This document shows, piece after piece, positions 1-8,362 of a stretch of 29,562 bases of DNA. Source of the stretch: JAMCZZ01 sp964363695 (GTDB taxonomy: Bacteria; Patescibacteriota; UBA1384; XYA2-FULL-43-10; 1-14-0-10-43-13); contig CAYIJI010000003.1 in assembly GCA_964363695.1 (NCBI GenBank), positions 1 through 29,562 of the forward strand, read 5' to 3'. The notes under the pieces are model-generated. The model saw only the letters and a program-made list of their open reading frames with translations. It was not told the origin of the DNA and did not search any database. Numbering within the stretch: position 1 is the first letter of the stretch; each line of letters starts with the position of its first letter. Made by a program: the position numbers and the translations under genes.

Positions 1-52
1 GGTTCCTGTTCGGAAGGGTCCAGGGCTTGCCCTGGGGTTAATACCATTTATT
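1..52. repeat. Dispersed repeat, copy 1 (cut by window edge)
   Basis: These 52 bases match 16305-16356 base for base. They include the hairpin CCAGGGC-TT-GCCCTGG. The second copy interrupts a Nudix gene, so this is a mobile or formerly mobile short element. The match ends at base 52, which agrees with the right boundary deduced from the Nudix gene. The left part of this copy lies outside the window. Confidence 0.8.
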
Positions 53-69
53 AAATCTGGGCACTCTGG

Positions 70-89
70 ATCCCCGTCTTCACGGGGAT
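70..89. repeat. Small perfect hairpin repeat
   Basis: ATCCCCGT and ACGGGGAT form an 8-bp stem around the loop CTTC. The flanks (TCTGG before, GACAA after) resemble those of the larger palindrome at 8363-8422, so the two probably belong to one dispersed palindromic family. It could also fold in RNA as a terminator-like hairpin, but no T-tract follows. Confidence 0.6.
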
Positions 90-128
90 GACAACAGGGG
101 CAGTGAGTGGTTACATATTATTACAATT

Positions 129-183
129 CAGAATACAGAATTTGGAATCCAGCACTGATTTACATTAGAGAATCTGTATTCTG
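129..183. repeat. Inverted repeat upstream of first gene
   Basis: CAGAATACAGA at 129-139 and TCTGTATTCTG at 173-183 are perfect 11-bp inverted arms. The sequence just after the right arm (CTGTCCAGCTGTATTCTGTA) resembles 4408-4428, upstream of the DUF4012 gene, so this is a reused intergenic motif. No clear promoter was found in 1-287. Confidence 0.5.
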
Positions 184-240
184 TCCAGCTGTATTCTGTA
201 TAGTATTAATACTTGATCTCTAAACCGCCTGTGCTACTAT

Positions 241-286
241 AAGCTAGTAAGCTAGTAAGCTAGTAAGCTAGTAAGCAATAAGCAAT
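241..286. repeat. Tandem repeats AAGCTAGT x4 and AAGCAAT x2
   Basis: Four exact 8-bp AAGCTAGT units (241-272) are followed by two 7-bp AAGCAAT units. They end one base before the ATG of the first gene. Unit lengths are not multiples of three and contain TAG/TAA, so stop codons occur in every frame. No Shine-Dalgarno sequence is visible between the repeat and the ATG. Confidence 0.85.
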
Positions 287-287
287 A

Positions 288-893
288 ATGAACGCTCGAA
301 GAATAAAATTTATTTTTTTACCAATCTTAACGCTTTTCGCTTTGGCGGTTATTTTCCAAAACCTAGTATCCGCCGATTCAGATATTGGAGAGTTTATCAG
401 CGCCAAAAAAGTATCCGCAACGATCGCTGGAAAAGAAGAAAAGTTTTCAATCGAAAAGTATAAAACAGGAGAGGATTATAAATATTTTTTAACCCAAAAC
501 ACTCTCTTCGGGCAAAAGAAAAAAATTCTATTAAGCGGATTTGAAGACAATATTTCATTGTGCGGCAAAGAAAGCGGCATCGGCAACGCCATCTGCCTTA
601 TGGGCGATGTTGGAGTGCACAGCCAAAATATCGAAATATTAAAATATCTAAACGGCCGTTTTACCATTTTTCCATTTTATAAAGACGGCGCTTTGAGCAA
701 TAACATTTCCAGCGATGTTCCCAATTATAGCTTTGAAACCAAGAACGGAAGCGTCAATCTGGTAATTGATCAGAGAGACTATGACACCGACCCCATAAAC
801 AATGCAATCCGGAGCCGCTATAAGGCAACCGATTCAGGGTTTGTCTTTGACGGGATAGAGAATATCACATACAATAAGAGCAGACAGGATTAA
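288..893 (+). CDS. Membrane-anchored or secreted hypothetical protein
   Basis: I do not recognise this 201-residue protein. A short basic N-terminus (MNARRIK) and one hydrophobic segment at about residues 8-25 look like a signal peptide or signal anchor, so the remaining ~170 residues, rich in beta-type sequence, should lie outside the membrane. It has two cysteines close together (about residues 92 and 103) that could form a disulfide, and the next gene encodes a thioredoxin-fold protein 19 bases downstream on the same strand, so the two are probably one transcript. The ATG directly follows a tandem repeat and has no clear ribosome-binding site. Coding is likely because the frame is long and has a sensible export signal. 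The function is unknown. Confidence 0.75.
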   Translation: MNARRIKFIFLPILTLFALAVIFQNLVSADSDIGEFISAKKVSATIAGKEEKFSIEKYKTGEDYKYFLTQNTLFGQKKKILLSGFEDNISLCGKESGIGNAICLMGDVGVHSQNIEILKYLNGRFTIFPFYKDGALSNNISSDVPNYSFETKNGSVNLVIDQRDYDTDPINNAIRSRYKATDSGFVFDGIENITYNKSRQD

Positions 894-912
894 GGATTAA
901 GAGAAAAAGACA

Positions 913-1359
913 ATGAAAGCGAACTGGAAAACCTTACTTATTATATCGACGGCAATCGTGTTGATGGCTTTGCTTGCCACTTTTTTGCTGGCCAAAAAAG
1001 AAGAGAAAGCGGAATCAAATATTCAAGCCAGAGAGAAACCCAAGGGCGTTGTTGCCGGCAGCACAACTATAGAGGGCGGCGATTATGTCGAGCGGCTGGC
1101 TAAAAACATGCGGGACAAAGGCATGGTCCTTTTTGGCTCGTACCAGTCGAAGGATAGCAAAGAGCAGAAAGAGTTATTCGGCGATGCAGCCAAATATTTG
1201 GATTATGTAGAGTGCGACGCTTCGGGTCCGAACGCCAATCCGGACGAATGCATCGCCCAAAATATCGATATCTATCCGACCTGGCTCTTTAACGAGAAAA
1301 GCTATTCAGGCAAAAAAACTTTAGCGGAAATCTCCAGTATCATCGGTTTTTCCGAGTAA
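913..1359 (+). CDS. Thioredoxin-fold membrane protein lacking the CxxC active site
   Basis: This 148-residue protein has an N-terminal membrane anchor (about 8-27) and an extracytoplasmic thioredoxin-like domain (about 55-147). It resembles the thioredoxin domain found fused to or beside VKOR, which normally reads Y-W-C-P-H-C. Here the site reads YQSKDS (77-82), so both catalytic cysteines are serines (S79, S82). The cis-proline loop YPTW (121-124) and the segment QKELFGDAAKYLDYVECD are retained. C101 and C113 are the only cysteines left. A redox role is therefore doubtful; a structural, binding or regulatory role is possible. It probably shares a transcript with the preceding gene. Family assignment is from memory of the motif pattern. 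Confidence 0.75.
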   Translation: MKANWKTLLIISTAIVLMALLATFLLAKKEEKAESNIQAREKPKGVVAGSTTIEGGDYVERLAKNMRDKGMVLFGSYQSKDSKEQKELFGDAAKYLDYVECDASGPNANPDECIAQNIDIYPTWLFNEKSYSGKKTLAEISSIIGFSE

Positions 1360-1382
1360 TTGCCCTGGGGATAACCTCACAG

Positions 1383-1410
1383 AAATTTAAAATTTAAAAT
1401 TTAAAATTTA
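1383..1410. repeat. Heptamer tandem repeat AAATTTA x4
   Basis: Four exact 7-bp units lie just after the thioredoxin-like gene. The rest of 1360-1518 is AT-rich and shows no gene; a TATAAT occurs at 1434-1439 but no matching -35 element was seen. Confidence 0.8.
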
Positions 1411-1518
1411 AAAATGCTATTCCGAGGACAAGTTATAATTATTTAATGCTGAAGCTCATTATTCTTAATTTAAGTTTGAAAAGTTATCCATCCGAAAGCA
1501 TTTAAGCTCGGCCTTTCC

Positions 1519-1548
1519 TTGACAAGCACAATTTACGGCTAATAAAAT
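1519..1548 (+). promoter_or_regulatory. Sigma-70-type promoter for the zinc-ribbon gene
   Basis: TTGACA (1519-1524) and TAAAAT (1543-1548) are separated by 18 bp. The start would fall near 1555, giving a leader of about 50 nt before the ATG at 1607. The leader ends with a strong AGGAGGTG (1593-1600). Confidence 0.7.
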
Positions 1549-1606
1549 GGTAAGGTAAGTTAGAATAACGCGGAACTATTAATTTTTTTGAGAGGAGGTG
1601 AAAAAA

Positions 1607-1750
1607 ATGGAAGCATATTGCGTAAAGTGTAAAGCCAAGAGAGAAATGAAAGATGATAAGGCAGTTACTATGAAAAATGGCAAGCCGGCAACTCAAGGCA
1701 TTTGTCCAGTTTGCGGCACTAAAATGTTCAGAATCGGCAAGGCTGTATAA
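1607..1750 (+). CDS. Small zinc-ribbon protein, DUF5679-like
   Basis: This 47-residue protein has two CxxC knuckles, CVKC (5-8) and CPVC (33-36), the layout of a single zinc ribbon. It begins MEAYCVKCKAKREM and resembles the small DUF5679 proteins common in CPR genomes. The ATG sits 6 bases after a near-perfect AGGAGGTG site. It is a single-gene unit with its own promoter (1519-1548) and terminator (1780-1819), which suggests it is well expressed. The molecular function is unknown; nucleic-acid or ribosome binding is a guess from size and charge. Confidence 0.85.
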   Translation: MEAYCVKCKAKREMKDDKAVTMKNGKPATQGICPVCGTKMFRIGKAV

Positions 1751-1779
1751 ATATTGTTAAAGTTTTTGTTTTTGACAAC

Positions 1780-1819
1780 ACTAAAAAGTCCAGATCTTCC
1801 CGGTTTGGACTATTTTAGT
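1780..1819 (+). terminator. Terminator-like hairpin after the zinc-ribbon gene
   Basis: ACTAAAAAGTCCA (1780-1792) pairs with TGGACTATTTTAGT (1806-1819), 13 pairs with one bulged T, around a 13-nt loop. The A-rich and T-rich arms make it plausible as a terminator on both strands. Confidence 0.7.
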
Positions 1820-1827
1820 ACTAGCAA

Positions 1828-1856
1828 TTGAATAAAAAAGCGGTTTGGCTTATAAT
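1828..1856 (+). promoter_or_regulatory. Promoter for the sugar transferase, near-leaderless
   Basis: TTGAAT (1828-1833) and TATAAT (1851-1856) are 17 bp apart. Transcription should begin near 1863, 0-5 bases before the ATG at 1867, so the mRNA would be leaderless or nearly so. There is no Shine-Dalgarno sequence, which fits. The TTG of the -35 box could be misread as an upstream start codon. Confidence 0.65.
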
Positions 1857-1866
1857 TATAATAATT

Positions 1867-3291
1867 ATGAAACGCTCTGAGCTTTTTTTTGCTTTTATAC
1901 TGGTGCCTGTGGACATAGCAATGATAATCGCTGCTTTTGTCATTGCTTATTTTGCACGGGCGGATTTGGAAGCGATTTCCAGTTTTTCAAGTATCGGCCT
2001 TAGAGAATACCTGCGATATTTAATGTATTTGATTCCTGTCTGGATTGCTCTCTTCGCCTTGAGCGGACTCTATAACATTAGAACATACAGAGCATTTTGG
2101 CTTGAGATTTACAAGATATTCAATGCTTCATCAATCGCAATATTGTTTTTGATCGTTGGGATATTTCTTTCCAAATCGCTCTTTTTCTCGCGTTTAATCC
2201 TTCTTTTTACATGGATCGCGAGCATTATAATGATTTCTTTTGGAAGAAGCGTCGTCCAACTAATCCAAAAATATCTGCTTCAGTTCGGGGTCGGCAGGAG
2301 AAATATTCTATTGGCAGGGGACAACAGCACATCTTCAACCATTTCAAACTACATATCCAAAAATCCGGGCATCGGATACAAGATTTGCGGAATCCTAAGC
2401 AACGACTCCGAGGTTAGCAAGCACGGGTTGAAGGTGGTTGGAAAAATAAGCGATCTGAAAGACAAAATTTCCCGCCATTTGATCGATGAAATTATTTTAA
2501 CCGACATTTCTCTCTCCAAATCCAAAATAATGGAAATAATACAAGTTTGCTCGGACTACAATGTAACCTTTAAATACATCCCCGACACCTTTTCCCTAAT
2601 GACCCTTCATGTATCTTCGGGCCTTCTCGGCTCAATGCCGGTTATGGAGCTAAAGCCGATTCCTCTGGACGGCTGGGGTAGGATTATCAAACGGATAATG
2701 GACGCCCTGTTTGCCCTCTTCTGGATAATTATTTTCTCGCCCGTTTTTCTTATCATAATAATCTTACAATTAATCACTTCGCGCGGTCCGGTTTTTTACT
2801 CTCACGATAGAATCGGAAGAGACGGCAAGAAGTTTCGATGCCACAAATTTAGATCGATGTATATTGAAAAATGCGATTTTTCAAAGGGCGGAACGAAGTG
2901 GACAACGGAGAAAGACGAGGTGGAAAGAGTGACGCCTGTGGGAAGAATATTGCGCAAGACTAACCTCGACGAGCTGCCTCAGCTTTGGAATATCTTTGTC
3001 GGCGAGATGAGTTTCGTCGGGCCGAGGCCGGAGCAGCCTAAGCTGGTCCGGCGTTTTGAGAGTGAGATTCCGGAATACTTTAGGCGAAGAAGAGTTAAAG
3101 CCGGTCTGACCGGCTGGGCTCAGGTGAACGGACTTAAGGGCGATACCTCGATTAAAGAGCGGGTCCGCTACGATATTTTTTACATTGAAAATTGGTCTTT
3201 ATGGCTTGATATTAAAATATTGATCAAAACAGTAATCTTGGTGATCCATGAAACAATCAAGGGAAAATACGAGTATCGCTCTCGTTCATGA
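1867..3291 (+). CDS. Polyprenyl-phosphate sugar-1-phosphate transferase (WcaJ/WbaP-like)
   Basis: This integral membrane enzyme should start polysaccharide assembly by moving a sugar phosphate from a nucleotide sugar to undecaprenyl phosphate. It has four N-terminal membrane segments, a central CoA-binding-like (Rossmann) domain beginning at NILLAGDN, a further membrane segment and the bacterial sugar transferase domain over the last ~200 residues. Typical motifs are FRCHKFRSM, KTNLDELPQLWN, GEMSFVGPRPE and GLTGWAQVNG. Its length (474 aa) is normal for the family. I chose the ATG at 1867 over the in-frame TTG at 1828 because 1828 is better explained as a -35 box. The gene overlaps the following glycosyltransferase by 44 bases. 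The sugar donor cannot be told from sequence. Confidence 0.9.
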   Translation: MKRSELFFAFILVPVDIAMIIAAFVIAYFARADLEAISSFSSIGLREYLRYLMYLIPVWIALFALSGLYNIRTYRAFWLEIYKIFNASSIAILFLIVGIFLSKSLFFSRLILLFTWIASIIMISFGRSVVQLIQKYLLQFGVGRRNILLAGDNSTSSTISNYISKNPGIGYKICGILSNDSEVSKHGLKVVGKISDLKDKISRHLIDEIILTDISLSKSKIMEIIQVCSDYNVTFKYIPDTFSLMTLHVSSGLLGSMPVMELKPIPLDGWGRIIKRIMDALFALFWIIIFSPVFLIIIILQLITSRGPVFYSHDRIGRDGKKFRCHKFRSMYIEKCDFSKGGTKWTTEKDEVERVTPVGRILRKTNLDELPQLWNIFVGEMSFVGPRPEQPKLVRRFESEIPEYFRRRRVKAGLTGWAQVNGLKGDTSIKERVRYDIFYIENWSLWLDIKILIKTVILVIHETIKGKYEYRSRS

Positions 3292-4354
3292 ATGGCTTAC
3301 AAATGTAGCCGGTTCTGAAAGGGTGCTTTTGGCGATTAAGGAAATTTATTCCGATGCCCCGATTTTCACTTCGGTTTTTGATTCAAAAAAAGCAAAACCT
3401 TTCGCTAAGTTTAGTGTTAAGACTTCCATTCTGCAAAGGATCCCCTTTATGAAATCAAAGCGGGAGCTTTTAATTCCCTTTACTCCCTTTGCTTTTGAGC
3501 AATTCGACCTTTCAAAATACAAAGTCGTCATTTCCAACACTACAATGGCTGCCAAAGGAGTCATAACAAAACCTGAAACTATCCATATTTCGTATTGCAA
3601 CACCCCTCCGCGCTATCTTTGGGAGCCAAACGTTGATCCGAGAGCCAACAAAGGAAGGCTTTCATTTCTTCGGAAAAATGTTTCTCACCATATGAGGATT
3701 TGGGATAGGGTGGCAGCCGACAGGGTTGATTATTTTCTGGCCAATTCTCTCTATGTTGCGAAACGAATCAAAAAATATTATGGAAGAGAGTCGATTGTTG
3801 TTTATCCGCCTGTTGAAGTGGAGAGTTTCAAAATTGCTCAAAAAGAAAATATTAAAGACTACTATCTTTTTGTAAGCAGATTGGTGAATTATAAAAAATG
3901 TGATTTAGTAGTGGAAGCCTTTAATGATTTAGGGCTTCCACTCAAAATTATCGGCGCCGGTCCCGATGAGCAAATGCTTAAGAAAAAAGCAAACAAGAAC
4001 ATTAAATTTCTGGGTTTTCTCTCCGACGAAAGTATGAAAAAGTATTACGCCGAAGCCAAAGCCTTCATTTTCCCGGCGGAAGAAGATTTCGGCATTGTTC
4101 CGGTTGAAGCAATGGCGGCCGGCCGGCCGGTTATTGCTTTTCGGGGCGGCGGGGCAGTTGAAACAGTTAAGGAAGGCGTCACTGGAATTTTCTTTGATGA
4201 GCAGACTCCCCAGTGCCTAATTGACGCGGTTAAAAATTTCAACCCGGAAAAATTCGATCCCGCTAAAATTCGCGAACACGCCCTAAAATTTTCAAAAGAG
4301 CGGTTTAAAGAAGAATTCAAAAAGACAGTGAAACAGATAACAGATAACAGATAA
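3248..4354 (+). CDS. Glycosyltransferase family 4 (GT-B fold)
   Basis: This 368-residue cytoplasmic glycosyltransferase has an N-terminal acceptor half beginning VHEWLTNVAGSERV and a C-terminal nucleotide-sugar half with VSRLVNYKKCDLVVEAF, IIGAGPDE and the EX7E motif at E279-E287 followed by AMAAGRPVIA. It probably adds the next sugar to the lipid-linked chain started by the upstream transferase. The 44-base overlap with that gene implies coupled expression; an alternative internal start is possible but no better site was seen. The last residues (KQITDNR) are encoded by the first units of an ACAGATA tandem repeat, which also supplies the stop codon. Confidence 0.9.
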   Translation: MKQSRENTSIALVHEWLTNVAGSERVLLAIKEIYSDAPIFTSVFDSKKAKPFAKFSVKTSILQRIPFMKSKRELLIPFTPFAFEQFDLSKYKVVISNTTMAAKGVITKPETIHISYCNTPPRYLWEPNVDPRANKGRLSFLRKNVSHHMRIWDRVAADRVDYFLANSLYVAKRIKKYYGRESIVVYPPVEVESFKIAQKENIKDYYLFVSRLVNYKKCDLVVEAFNDLGLPLKIIGAGPDEQMLKKKANKNIKFLGFLSDESMKKYYAEAKAFIFPAEEDFGIVPVEAMAAGRPVIAFRGGGAVETVKEGVTGIFFDEQTPQCLIDAVKNFNPEKFDPAKIREHALKFSKERFKEEFKKTVKQITDNR

Positions 4355-4388
4355 CAGATAACAGATAACAGATAACAGATAACAGATA
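4333..4388. repeat. Heptamer tandem repeat ACAGATA x8
   Basis: Eight exact 7-bp units start inside the 3' end of the GT4 gene and provide its stop codon. Because 7 is not a multiple of 3 and each junction contains TAA, every reading frame meets a stop within about 21 bases. Confidence 0.9.
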
Positions 4389-4418
4389 TACCTTGGAAGA
4401 AACTGATATCTGTCCAAC

Positions 4419-4439
4419 TGTATACTGTATACTGTATAC
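4419..4439. repeat. Heptamer tandem repeat TGTATAC x3
   Basis: Three exact units lie just upstream of the DUF4012 gene. They contain TATACT sequences that could act as a -10 element, but no convincing -35 partner was identified. Confidence 0.7.
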
Positions 4440-4455
4440 TATATTGGAGGGGATT

Positions 4456-6579
4456 TTGCCGAGAATCGATGACATAAGGCCAAACAAAAGGAAAGAAGGG
4501 ATAGATAAATTTTCTAATTTTGACCCATCTGACGGTCGAGATACTGTTTTTGATCTCCCAAATTTTAATCTCTCAAAAGAAAAAGTCATCTCTAAATTTT
4601 CGAACCCCAAACTAATTAAATCGATCAGGCATCACCGGCTTAAATTTGACCTGAACTATTCATATAAAACTCTGTTTGCATCCGCTCTCGTATGCTTTTT
4701 GATTGTTTTCTCATTAGGAAGAATGCTGGCGGCAAAAAATAGCACCGAAAAATTAAGCAAGGAAGCAAGAGACCATTTGGAGCAATCATTTACCTATATT
4801 GAGAATGGAGATATGGAAGAAGCGATCAAGGAGGCGGACGAAGCAAAAAAAGATATAGGCAAATTAAAATTACTAGCCCAATCTTGGGGGCAGGATATTC
4901 AATACCTGCGTTTTGCATCAGCCAGTAACTCAAAGTTCCTTGCAAGCGAGCGTCTTCTCAACGCATCATACGACATCTTGAATGCGATTTCATCTATAAG
5001 CAACGACTTGGGGAAATCCTTGAATAAAGGAATAATCTCATCATCAACGCCCAGCACAGCAGGGGTGCCGTCAATCGATTTAGATCTGTTGGGCAAGACC
5101 ATAGATAACTTATTTAAGGGCGTTGTCTCTGATTTAGAGAAGAGTAAAGATAGTCTTATTGATATTAAAGACGTTTTACCTCCTGATTTCAAGGAGACAA
5201 ATAGTAAAGCAGCAGTAGCCATAGATAATGCATTAGAGCGTGCAAATTTAACAAGGTCATTATTTAGAGAGGGGTTGCCGGGAATTTCCGGAAAAGATGG
5301 CTCGCCTAAGAACGTTTTAATCATTCTCCAGAATAATTCAGAATTGAGGGGGAGTGGTGGATTTATTGGCTCATATTCGGTTGCCACTTTTTCTGAAGGC
5401 AAAATGTCGAAGCTTGAATTTCAAACTAATATTTACAAGCTCGATACTGAGTTCACATCTAAAACCAAACTAGCTCCTCCTGAAGACTTGGCATACATTT
5501 CTCCACAAGGTTGGGCGCTTAGAGATTCTAATTTTGCGGTCGATTTTCCTGAGAGCGCAGGCAAAATAAGTGAATTATATAGTCTTGAAACTGGTAAAAA
5601 TATTGATAGCATTGTGGCCATGGACACTACTCTGTTTACCGATATTTTAAGAGTAATCGGACCGATCGAAATGCCAGAATACGGAAAAACAATCACAGCT
5701 GATAATTTTTTAAGCGATATCCAATATGAGGTAGAAAAAGGCTACTTTGAACGAAGCGGCGGCAAAGAAACAAACGAACCCAAGACAATTTTAGCCGATA
5801 TGATGCCTAAGTTTTTTAACAAATTAATGGAATCAACGAAGGATTCGAGCAAATTATTTGAAATTATGGAAGTCTTTAACAAAAGCTTGAAAGAGAAGCA
5901 TTTGGTATTTAATTTCAATGAAAAAAATACGCAAGAAATAATAGAAAAGCTAGGTTACGCCGGCAAGGTGGAGCCATGTCTTTCTGATTATTTATTTGTG
6001 AATAACACTAATATCGGAGGTATGAAAAGCAGCTTGAACATAGAAGAGTCTTTAAAACATAAGGTTGCAATCGAATTAAACGGGGATATCTTTGAACAAC
6101 TAGAGATAAATAAAAAACACAATGGAAGTAACAACTGGCCTGATGGTGTAAATAATAATCTAGTAAGAGTGCTTATCCCACAAGATTCTAAATTCGCTGA
6201 TTTTAAAGAAGTAGAAGGTAACTTTTGGCCATTGTCTGATGAAAAGAATAAGAAATCAAGCGATCATACATTCGGATCAGAGGCCGGCAAGGCAAAACTA
6301 AGTTTTTGGCAGAATACTAAACCGGGTGAAACCTCAAAATCAATTTTTGAGTATCAAAGCAACTATCATGTGGAGACCACAACTAATTTTAACTATTCTC
6401 TATACTTACAAAAACAACCAGGTGCATTAACTGATGATTATGAATTAGAGCTAACTTATCCAGAAGGCTTCAAGCCGGTTAATGTAGCTAATTATAATTC
6501 GAAAGACCGAATAATTGTTCTCAAGTATTCTCTAAAGCAGGATAAAAAAATCAATATAAAATTTGAGAAAATAAGATAA
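4456..6579 (+). CDS. DUF4012 family membrane protein
   Basis: The protein has a cytoplasmic N-terminus of about 70 residues, one transmembrane helix (about 70-92), a helical segment and a large extracytoplasmic domain. The DUF4012 hallmark is present at about residues 286-308: VLIILQNNSELRGSGGFIGS. The family is common in CPR and Gram-positive genomes beside polysaccharide genes; its reaction is not known, and a role in the envelope or surface polymer attachment is inferred from the neighbours. I chose the TTG at 4456 because GGAGG (4446-4450) lies 5 bases before it; an in-frame ATG at 4393 would add 21 residues encoded by the tandem repeat region. That gives 707 residues. Confidence 0.85.
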   Translation: MPRIDDIRPNKRKEGIDKFSNFDPSDGRDTVFDLPNFNLSKEKVISKFSNPKLIKSIRHHRLKFDLNYSYKTLFASALVCFLIVFSLGRMLAAKNSTEKLSKEARDHLEQSFTYIENGDMEEAIKEADEAKKDIGKLKLLAQSWGQDIQYLRFASASNSKFLASERLLNASYDILNAISSISNDLGKSLNKGIISSSTPSTAGVPSIDLDLLGKTIDNLFKGVVSDLEKSKDSLIDIKDVLPPDFKETNSKAAVAIDNALERANLTRSLFREGLPGISGKDGSPKNVLIILQNNSELRGSGGFIGSYSVATFSEGKMSKLEFQTNIYKLDTEFTSKTKLAPPEDLAYISPQGWALRDSNFAVDFPESAGKISELYSLETGKNIDSIVAMDTTLFTDILRVIGPIEMPEYGKTITADNFLSDIQYEVEKGYFERSGGKETNEPKTILADMMPKFFNKLMESTKDSSKLFEIMEVFNKSLKEKHLVFNFNEKNTQEIIEKLGYAGKVEPCLSDYLFVNNTNIGGMKSSLNIEESLKHKVAIELNGDIFEQLEINKKHNGSNNWPDGVNNNLVRVLIPQDSKFADFKEVEGNFWPLSDEKNKKSSDHTFGSEAGKAKLSFWQNTKPGETSKSIFEYQSNYHVETTTNFNYSLYLQKQPGALTDDYELELTYPEGFKPVNVANYNSKDRIIVLKYSLKQDKKINIKFEKIR

Positions 6580-6623
6580 ACTTTTTTGAGTTAGCGGGAG
6601 GTTGGTATGGGGCAAAGTTATTC

Positions 6624-8180
6624 TTAATTGGTATTAAGCGGCAGAATCAGTTCTTTGTATACGTTGCGGTTTATGAATGGCTTATCTAACCGAGGCAAAA
6701 TATAAAATCCAGGAACGCTATAGGCTTCACTAACAGGTACATATTGTTGTGAAATCTCCTGCAGAGTAGGATCGGATTGATTCCTCTGCCACATATATTT
6801 ACTAATCACTAATAGATCTGCAGGTTTTTGGGCCAAATTATCTATTATCTTTTTGCGCAGAGAGTCTGCGGCAGGGCTGCCGGCAATATGTGAAATATGC
6901 AATACTGGTGTTAAAGGGCTCTTCTGGCTGTACCAGTATAGATTTGATTCATCTCCCCATTGAAAAAAGCTTTCGTCTGGTTGCAGGAAATTACGTAAAG
7001 CCAAGCCGGTCTTTTTTGTTTGTACAAATTGCCGGTCGCCGTACTTATGGAGCGACCACTCATCTGCTGATAATTTATAGCTCGGGTATTCATACACTGC
7101 CAAGCTAACCATTAGAACGCTTGCCAGTGTGCTGGCTATGTATATAGAATAAGGTTTCTTCCATAAGCTAAAAATATTTAGGGCTATTCCAAAAGCTATA
7201 CAGTAAGCCGGCAGCCATAATTGATAGTAGTGCGGAAAATCACGGCCTGGCAGCGAGATAGTTAGCGGTGTTAATAGCAGCCAAACAAGAGACAGCAAAG
7301 CTGCTGGACGGTACTTTTTGACAGCGAGCATTATTAGAAGTATAGCCATAATTGTAACAAGTGATGGAACTAAAAATTCAATGTAGTTAAAAATACCGGT
7401 ATGAATAATGAACTTAGATCCATCAACACTGTTGTTTATCTCGGCATAATATTGATTATATTTAATCACGGCATTGTAGAATTCCGGCAAGGCGCCTTGT
7501 AATCCGAAGTACGCTACAAAAATTCCCCATGGTAAAAGCGTCCACAAAAGCATCTTTAATGGTTGATATAGCCGTTCTTTTAAGCTAACTTCTTTCTCAA
7601 ACAAGAAATAGATCAGCATGATAAAAAAGATCGGAATTATAATAATATATTTAATAAGTGTTGCCGCTCCGATAATTAACCCTACCCATATAACGAATTT
7701 ACTGGATTTCTTTTGGTAAAGAGCGCTAAGCAAAAATACAGCTAAAAGAGCCATACATAAGTTTAAGAAAACTTCAGTGTTCGGCTGGTTTGCTTGAAGC
7801 GACATCGTACCGGAAATGATAGTCCAGCCGATCGATGCCCAAATAGCATAAACTTTATTTCCGATTTGTTTAACGGCAGTGTAGATAGCAAACAGTATGC
7901 CAATATTAACCAAGATGTTTAAAATAAAAATTGACCATTTATTCATACCGAAAATAAGGTCGAAAATGCCATAAATCATATAAATCAAGGGCGGTTTGTG
8001 GTCCCAGAGGTCCACATAAGGAATTTTAGAATGGAATATTCCATTTCCAATAATAGCGTAGGTGGTAAGATCTCGCTCGAGCGGCTCATCGAGCGTGTGT
8101 AGGCGCAATATTATTATCGCCAGTATAAGCAAGCAAAAGGAAAAAAGAACGCCCATATTTACAATTGATAGTTTTTTCAT
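6624..8180 (-). CDS. GT39/ArnT-like polytopic membrane glycosyltransferase
   Basis: This 518-residue protein has about a dozen predicted membrane helices. The first outer loop holds the family signatures ERD (35-37) and DLWDHKPPLIY (57-67), as in the PMT_2 (dolichyl-phosphate-mannose mannosyltransferase/ArnT) family. Such enzymes use a polyprenyl-phosphate sugar and glycosylate a lipid or protein on the outer face of the membrane. The gene converges on the DUF4012 gene with a 44-base gap and no obvious shared terminator. The upstream side (about 8181-8210 on the minus strand) is AT-rich with no strong ribosome-binding site. The substrate is not predictable. Confidence 0.85.
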   Translation of the reverse strand: MKKLSIVNMGVLFSFCLLILAIIILRLHTLDEPLERDLTTYAIIGNGIFHSKIPYVDLWDHKPPLIYMIYGIFDLIFGMNKWSIFILNILVNIGILFAIYTAVKQIGNKVYAIWASIGWTIISGTMSLQANQPNTEVFLNLCMALLAVFLLSALYQKKSSKFVIWVGLIIGAATLIKYIIIIPIFFIMLIYFLFEKEVSLKERLYQPLKMLLWTLLPWGIFVAYFGLQGALPEFYNAVIKYNQYYAEINNSVDGSKFIIHTGIFNYIEFLVPSLVTIMAILLIMLAVKKYRPAALLSLVWLLLTPLTISLPGRDFPHYYQLWLPAYCIAFGIALNIFSLWKKPYSIYIASTLASVLMVSLAVYEYPSYKLSADEWSLHKYGDRQFVQTKKTGLALRNFLQPDESFFQWGDESNLYWYSQKSPLTPVLHISHIAGSPAADSLRKKIIDNLAQKPADLLVISKYMWQRNQSDPTLQEISQQYVPVSEAYSVPGFYILPRLDKPFINRNVYKELILPLNTN

Positions 8181-8362
8181 TCTTATATTTTAACAAAAAG
8201 AAGTGTCTTAAGTAAAACTAGTCATTGTCATCTATTGTTTAGTCATTTCGCTGTCTGTTTGTGTCGCTGTCAGTCAGTCTTGAAGCTAGCGAATAACAAT
8301 GATACAATATAGATAAATAAAAAAGCCATGAAATCTTGGTAAATTTTTGTTAGTTGCAAGAT

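Noticed and set aside
1828..1866. TTG at 1828 as the start of the sugar transferase
   Set aside because: There is no ribosome-binding site, the extra 13 residues look unlike the family, and the TTG fits a -35 box exactly 17 bp from TATAAT.
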